Assembly (NCBI RefSeq): GCF_001894925.1
Contig: NZ_BCXD01000027.1
Span: 1 to 64,000 of the forward strand
DNA: 64,000 nt
Direction of reading: 5' to 3'
DNA from: Rhodococcus rhodnii NBRC 100604
GTDB taxonomy: Bacteria; Actinomycetota; Actinomycetes; Mycobacteriales; Mycobacteriaceae
The translations under genes and the position numbers were made by a program. Below the pieces are notes generated by a model. The model ran no database searches, had not been told where the DNA came from, and worked only from the letters and a program-made list of their open reading frames with translations. Below are positions 50,830 to 61,100 of this stretch, piece after piece (position 1 is the first letter of the stretch; every line of letters begins with the position of its first letter).

Positions 50830-52077
50830 TCAGGTGGCACGCGCCAGTTGCTCCTTCTTCGTCTCGCCGTGCCGCGCCACGAGAAGCGCGCCGTCGGCCA
50901 TCGCGGAGAGCACGGCGGCGTCGGTGACCGGCAGCAGCGGCGATGCGTCGACGACGACGTAGTCGAACTCGGCGCGCAGCGTGGCGAGCACCTGGCGTGC
51001 GGTGTCGGAGCCGAGGAGTTCGCTCGGGTTCGGCGGGATCGGCCCGGACGCGAGCACCTGCATTCCGCTGTGGCCGGCGTCCTGGAGGACGTCTTCGAGA
51101 TCGGCGCGCCCGGCGAGAACACTCGACAGCCCGGCCGAGCCCATGATCCCCATGTACGTCGAGACCCGCGGCTTGCGGAGGTCGCCCTCGACGAGACAGA
51201 CCCGCTTGCCGCTCTCGGCGAGCACGAGCGCGAGATTGATCGCCGTGGTCGTCTTACCCTCGCCGGGAAGCGAACTCGTGACGACGATGACCCGCGGCGG
51301 GTTGTCGACCTCGAGGAACTGCAGGTTGGTGCGCAGTTCGCGGAACGACTCGGCGCTCACGGAGTTGCCCGACGCGAAGTCGATCGGCTGCGTCGTGAGT
51401 CGTTCCTTGTCGAACGGCACGGTGCCGATCATCGCGGTGCCCGTGATCTCCTCCACGGTGCGGCGGTCCTTGACTGTGTTGTCGAGCCGGTCGCGCAGCA
51501 CCGCGAACGCGATACCGAGCAGCAGGCCGACGGCGAAGCCGAGCGCGAGATTGCGCGTCGTCTTGGGCGAGACGGGAGCCGCGGGAGTGTCGGCACGCTG
51601 TTCGACGACGACACGCGCGGCGGGAGCACCACCGAACTCGGGGGTCTCCAGTTCCCGCACCATGACGACGAATTCGTCGCTCATCGCGTTGGCGATGTCG
51701 CGGGCGCGCTCGGGCGAGGCGTCCTGGACGTCGAGGTCGATGAGCACGGTGTCGGGCGCCGACGTCGCCGTCACCTGTGACGCGAGCTCGGCGGCGTTCG
51801 CGTCGATCCCGAGCCGGTCGATGGTCCGCTGCGCGAGGGTCTCACCCGTGATCAGCTGGGTGTACGACGTCACGCGCTGCTGCGAGAAGAGGTTTCCCTG
51901 GTAGATCTCGTTGACCGACGATCCCGCCGACGTCGAGACGAACAGCCGCGCCGACGCCTGGTAGACGGGTGTCGCGAGCAACGATGCGCCCAGCGCGCCG
52001 AGCACGGCGACGACCGTCGTGATCGCGATGATCTTCCATCGCGCCTGCAGGATGCGCAGGTAGTCCTGAATCTCCAT
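50830..52077 (-). CDS. Wzz-domain/BY-type tyrosine kinase, C-terminally truncated
   Basis: A 415-residue protein. The Wzz chain-length domain has transmembrane helices near 14-35 (IIAITTVVAVLGALGASLLA) and about 175-195 (LALGFAVGLLLGIAFAVL). The kinase domain has Walker A SSLPGEGKTTTAINLAL, Walker A' CLVEGDLRKPRVS and Walker B FDYVVVDASPLLPV. It should control polysaccharide polymerisation and export at the membrane. Translation stops at a TGA (50830-50832) right after KKEQLARAT, before the tyrosine-rich tail that is autophosphorylated in this family. GAGAGAG precedes the ATG. The gene starts 41 nt after the NRPS stop on the same strand. Confidence 0.88.
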   Translation of the reverse strand: MEIQDYLRILQARWKIIAITTVVAVLGALGASLLATPVYQASARLFVSTSAGSSVNEIYQGNLFSQQRVTSYTQLITGETLAQRTIDRLGIDANAAELASQVTATSAPDTVLIDLDVQDASPERARDIANAMSDEFVVMVRELETPEFGGAPAARVVVEQRADTPAAPVSPKTTRNLALGFAVGLLLGIAFAVLRDRLDNTVKDRRTVEEITGTAMIGTVPFDKERLTTQPIDFASGNSVSAESFRELRTNLQFLEVDNPPRVIVVTSSLPGEGKTTTAINLALVLAESGKRVCLVEGDLRKPRVSTYMGIMGSAGLSSVLAGRADLEDVLQDAGHSGMQVLASGPIPPNPSELLGSDTARQVLATLRAEFDYVVVDASPLLPVTDAAVLSAMADGALLVARHGETKKEQLARAT

Positions 52078-52118
52078 GGATCTCTCTCTCGGTGGGGCGA
52101 TACGTCGGTCTCGGGCGC

Positions 52119-55100
52119 TCACGTGGAGTCGAGCGCGTCGTGTGTCGGCAACCGCACGAGGGCACCGAGGTGCTCGGGGTCCGCCAGTTCGTGGTGGTCG
52201 GCGTCGACGCGGTGTTCGGTGACGAGCGGCCCGAGTCGTCCGTCCCACGCCGCGACGGGCTCGGGGTGGTACGCGAGTGCGCGAGTCGCCGTGACGAAGT
52301 CGATCGGCCCGGGGAACGGCCGCGGGACGTGCGCGGGCGCGAGTTCGCGCAGCCGGGAGACGACGGCGTCGATCCGGTCGGCGGTGTCGTCGGGGAGGGC
52401 GACGGACGCGGCGAGTGCGCGTGCCGCCTCGCGGAACTCGGCGTCGGCGCCGCCCGCGTCCGGGGCGAGTGCGAAGAACTCGGGTGGGACGGTGTCGAGG
52501 AGAACGAGCGAGGCGACCTGCTCGCCGGCGTCGGTGAGCTGGACGGCCATCTCGTGGGCGACGAGTCCGCCGAGCGACCAGCCGAGCAGGTGGTACGGCC
52601 CGGTCGAGGCGACTGCGGTGACGGCCCGCACGTAGAAGGCCGCGAGTTCGGTGATGCTCGCGGGCGCCGCGGGCAGCGCACTCGCCTGCACGCCGTAGAC
52701 GTCGCGGCCGCCCGCGACCTCCACGAGGCCCACGTAGCACCAGGCGAGTCCGCCCGCCGGGTGGATCGCGAACAGCGGGGCGCCGTCGCCGTGTCCGCCC
52801 AGGTGAACGACGGTGCCGAGAAGTGCTGTGAGGTCACCGTTTTCGGGTAGGCCCTCGTCGATGGCCGAGGCGAGCGCGGCCACGGTCGGGTTCGCGAAGA
52901 CCGCCGCGACGGGCACGGGTGCACCGAGCGCCTCCTGCAGCCGCGTCGCGACGCGCGGCACCGCGAGGGAGTCGCCGCCGATCTCGAAGAACGAGTCGAG
53001 GGCGCCGACCTGCGCGGCCCGCGCGACCTCCGCGAAGACGTCGGCGACGACGAGTTCGGTCGCCGACCGGGGCGCCACGAGCGGGGCGGGCTCGTCGGCG
53101 GGCGGCGCCTCGGGGACGGCCAGTGAACCGGTCCACTCGGCGACGGCGCGCCCGGGGTGCCCGACGACCTCGGCGAGCAGGTCGGCGTAGCGCCGCGCAA
53201 GGCGCTGGGCCGTCGCGACGTCGAACGCCTCGGTCGAGTACGTCAGCACGACCTCGCCGGCCCGGCGGTCGAGGGTGAAGAACAGCTCGGAGCGCGCGAC
53301 GGGGAGCGCGATCTCCTCGACGGTGACGGTCAGGTCCGCTGCCGGTGGGACGTCGAACGTGAAATCGTCGAGCGCCACGGCGATCTGGGGGTGGCCGGGC
53401 AGCAGCGGCGCGACCGCGTCGTACGGGGTGTCGGCGTGGGCGAAGGCCGAGGTGTCGGCACCTCGGACGGCGACGACATGCTGCTCGGCGGTGCGGCCGA
53501 CGTCGACGAGCGTGCGGAGCACGACCATGTCGACGAACATGCCTGGGAGCGTGTCGAGTTCGGGTCGGCCGCGGCCCGAGACGGCGGTCGCGATCGCGAC
53601 GTCGGCGGAGCCGGATTCGTGGGCGCACAGCAGCGCGAGGACGGCGTGCGCGACGACGAACTCCGTTGTTCCCGCCCGCGCCGCGAACTCTGCGACTCCA
53701 CGTGCGACGTGCGGGGCGAGCGGCACCCGCACCGCGGTCGCCGGGGTGTCGGGCCGCAGCTCCACCTCGCGGTCACGAGGAATCGGTGCGACCGAACGTA
53801 GTCCGGCGAGACGCGCACGCCAGTACGACGTGTCGATGCTCTGCCGTGCCTCCCACAGCGCGTGATCGGCCACCTGGATCGCGGGCGGCGGAATGTCCTG
53901 CAGGGCGCCCGCGCGACGAGCGGCGTAGCCGGCGACGAGGTCGCCGAGCAGCGGACGGATCGACCAGCCGTCGACGGCGATGTGGTGCGCCGTGACGGCG
54001 AGGACGTGACGCTGCTCCCCCACGCCGTGGAGAACGGCGCGCAGCGGCACTTCGTCGAGCAGACCGAACCCGATGCTCGCGGCGCGGTGGATCGCGTCGG
54101 GATCGACCGTGCCGCTCCGGATGTCGAGCGCGACGTGCTCCGGAGCGACGATCTCCTGGAACGGCTCGCCGTCGGGACCGAGCCGGTACCGCGCGCGCAG
54201 GACCTCGTGCCGCGTCACGAGGTCCGTGAACGCGGCGCGCAGCGCGGCGACGTCGAGCGGCCCGTCGATCGTGACGAGTCCGGGCAGGACGTGCAGCGAC
54301 GACGCGGGGTCGCGCTGCGCAGCGATCCACATCCGTTTCTGCGCGCGCGAGAGCGGGATTCGCTCGGGCCGCGCCTCCGGCGTGATGGCCCCACCCCGCG
54401 GCAGGGCGTCCACCGCCGCGGCGAGGTCGTGGACGACGGGGGCGCCGAAGACCAGGCCGAGGGGCACCGAGCGCTCCGTCGCCGCGCCGAGCCGCGCGAC
54501 GAGCCGGGTCGCGGTGAGCGAAGTTCCGCCGGCACCGAAGAAGTCGGTGTCCGAACCGATCTCGTCGAGGTCCCGCTCGAGCACGGCCGCGAACGCCGCG
54601 GCGACGAGACGCTGTGTGTCGGTCGTGAGGGGCCGGGCCGCCGACGCTGCGGGCAGTGCCCGTTCGTCGAGTTTGCCGTTCGCGGTGAGCGGGAGCGCGG
54701 TGAGCGACGTGACGACCGGCGGCACCCGCAGCGCCGGGACGGCGCCGTGCAGAGCGGCGGCGACGGTGCTCGTGGCAGCATCGCCGACGACGTAGCACCG
54801 CAGGTCGCCGCCGGTCACCGTGACGGCGGCGGCGGTGACGCCCGGGACCGCGCGCGCGACGGCGTCGAGCGCACCGAGTTCGACGCGGATGCCGCGTACC
54901 TTCGCCTGACGATCGAGGCGTCCCCCGAACTCGACCGAGCCGTCGGCACGCGCGACGACGCGATCACCCGTCCGGTAGCGGCGCGCGCCACCCGGCGCGG
55001 CGACGAAGCGAGCCGCCGTCGTCGCGGGATCGCCGAGATATCCGAGCGCGAGCCCGTCGCCGTCGAGATACAGCTCGCCGGCACCGCCGACCACGACGGA

Positions 55101-58100
55101 CCGCAGCGCAGGATCGAGAACGCGCGCACTCGTGCCGGGCACGGGCCGGCCGAGTCCGGCTCCCGCGGGGCCGGTCAGCGCCACGACGGTCGACTCCGCC
55201 GGTCCGTAGGAATCGACGACGACACAGTGGCTCCACTCCGCCGCGAGGCTCGCGGGCAGCGCTTCCCCGCCGCACACGACGTGCCGGACCGACGGCACCG
55301 CGGCGGGATCGAGTGTCGCGAGGATCGACGGCGTCGCGACGACGTGGGTCACCGCGTGTTCCGCGATCACGTCGGCGAGCGGCGGTCCGGCGAAGGCGTC
55401 CTGCGGTGCGACGACGAGCGTCGCGCCCGATCCGGCGGCCGCGAGCAGCGGGTACAGCGCGGCGTCGAACGCGGTGCCGAGCCCGAACAGCACGCGGTCG
55501 CCCGGGGCGAGCCCGTGGGCGGCCGTCGCGGCGAACGCGGCGACGCCGCGGTGCGGGACCGCGACGAAACGCGGTGTGCCCGTGGTCCCGGAGGTCGCGA
55601 CGACGTACGCGACGCCCGCGAGGTCGCCGAGCGGTGCGACGGCGTCGGGATCGGCCGCCGTGAACGTCGCGCCCGCGAGCGCTGCCGCCCACACGTCGAC
55701 GACGAAGCGCCCCGATCGCTCCGCGGGCAGACCCGCGAGGGATCCCGGTGCGAGCGCGAGCGCGCGTCCGTGCTCGCGGGCTGCGGCGAGCAACGCGCGA
55801 TAGGTGATCGCAGTACCGTCCGCGACGAGCGCGACGGCATCGGGGTGGGCCGCCGCGGCACGCACGAGCACGTCGCCGAACGTCCTGGGCGCGACGGCAT
55901 CCGTGCGCATCGGCTCGGCGCGGCGCAGCGGCACGTCCGCGGGGTCGGCCCCGGGATCGGCGACGAGCGCCGTGAGCATCGCGACGACGTGCTCGGCGAG
56001 CGTGCGCGTGACGTCACGGCTCGCGCCCCGGCAGCGGACCCGGAGCTCGAGTGCGTCCGATGCGCCGGAGGTCGCGTGGATGTGGACGGGCGCGAGCATC
56101 GCGTCGCCGCCGCGCACCTCGACACGCGCCCCGGCGAAGCCACCGAAATCCGGCAACGCGGCGACGTCGTCGTGTCCCAGCGAGACCTGGGGCGCACCCG
56201 CGGCCGCGACGATCCGCCCGTACGGCACGTCGGCATGGGCGATCGCGGCGAGCTGGGCGGCGCGGACCTCGCGTGCGGCCTCGCGCAACGTCGCGGCGTC
56301 GCCGAGCCGCGTGCGGACGAGGATAGGTGCGACGTACATGCCGACGGCGTCGTGCGATGCCGGGCCGCGCCCCGAGGTCACGGTCGCGATCGTGAGGTCG
56401 GTTGTGCCGGAGAGCCTTCCGAGAGCGGCGGCGACCGCGGTGTGCAGCACCGCGAGCAGCGTCGTTCCCTCCTCGCGCGCGAACGCGGCAGCGCCTTCGG
56501 CGGTCCGGACGGGAATCGAGACGGTCACGCTCGCGTCGTCGTCGGCGCCGTAGGTCGGCAGCGGGGCGAGCGTCGTCGCGGCGTCCGCGAAGGTCTCGCG
56601 CCAGAAGGTGTCGTCGACGGTGGCGGCGGCCTCGCGGACCGCGACGTCGGCGGGCTGCACGGGCGCCGCACCGAAGCGGGGCGCCGTGCCCGCACTCCGC
56701 GCGGCGTACGCCGTCGTGAGGTCGTGGAGCAGCGGCGGCACCGACGCGCCGTCGGTCGCGATGTGATGGACGACAGCGACGACGACGGTCTCCGACTCGG
56801 CGCGCAGCAGCGTCACGTGCACCGGTGGTGCTGCGGTGACGTCGAACTCGCGGGCCGCGAGCGCGTCGACGGTCGCCTCGAGGTCGCACGTCTCGACGCT
56901 GCACTCCTCGACGGGGACGGTGAACTCCGGCAGGACGTCCTGCCACGGCACGCCGTCGTCGCCCACGGGGAAACGCGTCCGCAGCGACTCGTGTCGCGCC
57001 GCGACGTCGCGGAACGCGGCGCCGAGCAGGTCGCCGTCGAGGTCGGCGCTCGTCCGCACGACGACGGGCACGGTGTACGCCGACGGATCGATGCGGGCCG
57101 CGATCCAGATGCGGTGCTGCGCAGCGGTGAGCGGCGGGCGGTCGGGTCGTGCGAGATCCGGTGCCGGCGCCGGCGCGTGCGCGGCGAGCGCGGCGGCGAG
57201 TGTGCGGGGCGTGGGGTTCTCGAAAACGAGGCGAACGGGCACGTCCACGCCGAGCGCGGTCTCGAGCAGTGCCGTGAGAGCCGTCGCCGTGAGGGACGTG
57301 CCGCCGGCGCGAAAGAAGTCGCCGTCGCGGCCGACGGTGACGCCGAGGAGTTCGCGGACGGCATCCGCGACGACGCGTTCGTCGCCGGTGGCGGGAGGCT
57401 CACCGGCATCGAGCGCGGGATCGGGCAGCGCGCCGTGGTCGATCTTGCCGTTGGCGGTGCGCGGCAACGCCCCGACCGCGACGACGGGAATCGACCTCGT
57501 GCCCGGTTCGTGGGCGAGCGCGCGCCGCACGGCCGCGACGTCACCGGCGACGTACGCGACGATCGTGCCGCCCCGCACCGTGGCGGCGCACCCGCGCACA
57601 CCGGCGACGGCCGCGATCCGCGCTTCCAGTCCGTCGAGTTCGGTACGCACACCGTTGATCTGGACCTGCCGGTCGCTTCGGCCGAGGTACACGACGGTGC
57701 CGTTCGCACGGCGCCGCACGAGGTCGCCGGTCCGGTACCGCACCGCGCCGCCGGGTGCCGCGACGAACCGCACCGCGGTGGTGGCGGGGTCGCCGAGATA
57801 GCCGCGTGCGACGCCCACACCGGAGACGTAGAGCTCACCGATTCCCTCTGCGGGCACCGGCCGGAGCGCGGCGTCGAGTGTCTCGGCGGTGGTGCCGCGG
57901 ATCGGGCGGCCGATCGTGCCGGGGTCGGTGTGCACGTGCGCGAGGGTCGACACGACGGTCGCCTCACTCGTGCCGTACGCATCGACGAGCAGCCGTCCTC
58001 GGCTCCATCGTTCGGCGAGGGCACGAGGCAGCGGTTCGCCGCCGACACCCACGACACGCACGCCCGTCATCTCGTCCGGGTCGAGCGTCGTCAGCACCGA

Positions 58101-61100
58101 GGGAGTCGAGAGAACATGCGTCACAACGATGTTCGCGACGAATCGCGACAGCTCGGGCCCGGAGTCGACATCGTCGGACGCCACGACGAGGCACGCGCCG
58201 GACGCGATCGCGAGGAGGATCTCGAGCAGCGCGGCGTCGAAGGTCGGGCGGTAGGCGTGCAGCACGCGATCGCCGGGACCGACGCGGTAGTGCTCGACGG
58301 CCGCCGCCGCGAGCGACGCGATTCCCGACGCCGTGACGGCGACGGGACGCGGCGTTCCGGTCGTGCCGGAGGTGTGCACGACGTACGCGAGTCCGTGTGC
58401 GTCGTTGCGCTGTTCGGCTGCGGCGATGCCCGAGCCGGGACTGTAGGCGGCCCCCGTCGCCGCGATCGCGAGCATCTCGACGACGAACTCGATTCCGCGG
58501 CCGAACGGAATCGGGACGATCCAGCCGGGGCCGACGCCGTCACGACGCAGCACCTCGGCCCGTTCGTGGACGCGCGCGGCGAGGTCGCGGTACCGCAGCT
58601 CGGCGACGCCGTCGGTGAGCGCGGGCCGGTCCGCGTGGACCGCCGCGGTCGCCGCGAACAGGTCGGCGAGCGCCGTCTCGGGTGCGGCGTCGCCGCCGGG
58701 CACCGGAGCGCCGTCGCCACGTCCGAGCCCTGCGACCACGGTCTCGGGGCTCGCCGCCGCCTCCGCGAGGACGTCCGCGACGAGCGACACGACCGCCGTG
58801 ACGAGGTCGGCGTCGTAGCGGCCGGTGTCGTACTCGGCGGTGAGGTCGACCGCACCGTCGCGGTGGGTCACGTGCAGATGCAGGTCGAATTTCGTTGCAC
58901 CGGTGGGGACGTCGCCGATCGCGACGGTGACGTCGCCCAGCGCCAGCGGCTCGGGCGGCGTGCCGACGCCGAGCGCGATCGGGGGAACGTCCGCGCCGTC
59001 CACCGGAGCGTCGAGTGTCGCCGCGGCGAGATCGCGTGCGAACCGGGCGAAGGTGGCCGCGTCCGGGACGGTCGCCGCGAGGGCAGCGGTGTCGACGAAC
59101 ATGCCGACGGTGTCGGTGGCGTGGAGGCGATCGGCCACCGCCGAGGCGACGACGACGTCGCGGCTACCGCCGAGGCGCGCGAGTGCGATCGCGAATGCTG
59201 CGTGTGCGGCGGAGAAGACGGTGACGCCCGCGGTCCGAGCGAGTGCCCGCACGTCGACGGGCGCGGTGCGGCGGATCGTTCCCGCGACGCCGGTCCGCGG
59301 CCCGACGGCGTGCAGGGTCGCCGCCGCGACGGGTGCCGCCGCACTCGGCTCCGGGACTGAGCTCGTACGCTCACGCAGCGCGTGATCGACGGGCTGCCCG
59401 ACCTGCTCCCACTGCGGCGCGACGCCCGCCGTGCGCGCGCCGTACGCGTGGACGAGGTCGAGGCCGAGTCGCCGCAGCGACCATTCGTCCACCGCGATGT
59501 GGTGTGCGGTGACGTGCAGGATCCACCGCGTGTCCGCGCGTTCGAGGTGGAGCCGGACCGGCGCGCTGTTCGCGAGAACGAAGGGCCGCGTGACGAAGTC
59601 GGGTCCTGGTGGGCCGTCGCCACCCGGAACGAGACGGGCATCGGCCGCGACGTCCTGATAGGGCGTGCCGTCGGGGCCGAGCGGATAGCGGGTCCGCAGC
59701 GCCTCGTGCCGGCCCACGATGTCGTCGATCGCGCACCGCAACGCGGCGACGTCGACCGGGCCGTCGAACGCGACTGTGCCCGCGACGTGCAGAGCCGTGG
59801 ATTCGGGGTCGAGCCGGTGTGCCGACCACATGCGGTGCTGGCTCCGGGTGAGCGGTGGGCGCTCGGGGCGGTCGACGGGCGCGGCGACCGGCGCGTGCGC
59901 GGGGCGGTCGGCGAGGACCGCGGCGAGCGACGCGACGGTGGGGTTCTCGAAGACGTCGCGGATCCCGACGGCGAGCTCCGTCGTCCGTGTGATCGCGCTC
60001 GCGAGCCGCGTCGCGGCGATCGAGTCGACGCCGAGCTCGAACAGGTCCGTGTCGACGTCGACCGCACCGACCCGGACGACCTCCGTGACGGCACGGGCGA
60101 TCGCCGATTCGAGCGCGGTCCGCGGCCCCGTGACGATGACGTGCGCGGCGACCTCGGTGGGTAGCGCATCCCGGTCGAGCTTGCCGTTGGTGGTGCGCGG
60201 CAGGGCGCCCAGGAGCATCGCCGCGGACGGGACCAGATGGTTCGGCAGCACGGCGCGGGCGTGGGCGAGCACCGCCGACGACTCGAGTTCGGGATCGGCC
60301 GCGACGACGTATGCCACGAGCACCGGGCCGGAGCCGAGATCGCGCGCCGCGACGGCGGCGGTGTCGATACCGGGATGCGCGCGCAGCGCGTACTCGACCT
60401 CGGCGGGCTCGACGCGGTGCCCGCGGATCTCGAGCTGCGCGTCGGTGCGGCCGAGGTACTCCAGGACGCGGCCGTCGGTCACGGTGGCGCGGACGCGGTC
60501 GCCCGTCCGGTACATCCGTTCGCCCGCGACGAACGGGTCGGCGACGAACCGCGTCGTGGTGAGCCCCGGCCTGCCCCGGTACCCGCGCGCGAGCTGGCGG
60601 CCGGCGACGTAGAGCTCGCCCGCGGTGCCGGGCGGGACGGGTGCGAGCGCGGCGTCGAGCACGTACGTGCGCAGCCCGGGCAGGGCCGAGCCGATCGCGC
60701 GCTGCCCGTCCGCGACGTCGTGGCGGGTCACGTGGACCGCCGTCTCGGTGATGCCGTACATGTCGACGACGTGTACGTCCGGGTGCCGGGTGCGCCACCC
60801 CTGCACGGCGTCGTGATCGAGGGCTTCGCCACCGAAGATGATGCGCCGCAACGAGTCCGGTACGTCGTGATGTACGATGCGGCCGAACGCGGTGGGCGTC
60901 TGGTCGAGGATCGTCACGCGTTCGCGGTGCAGCAGCGCCACGAGGTCGTCCGGGTTGCGGGCGACGTCGGTGCCGACCACGACGACGCGTCCGCCCGTCG
61001 TGAGCGGCGCCCACATCTCCCACACCGCGAAGTCGAACGACGCCGAGTGCGCCATCGTCCACACGTCGTCGGGGCCGGCGTCGAGGCCGGTGTTCGCGAG

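Noticed and set aside
53862-59360. A 1832-codon open frame on the + strand inside the NRPS gene.
   Set aside because: Same shadow effect; the peptide is Arg/Gly/Asp-rich with no motif, while the minus strand carries ordered C-A-T domains.
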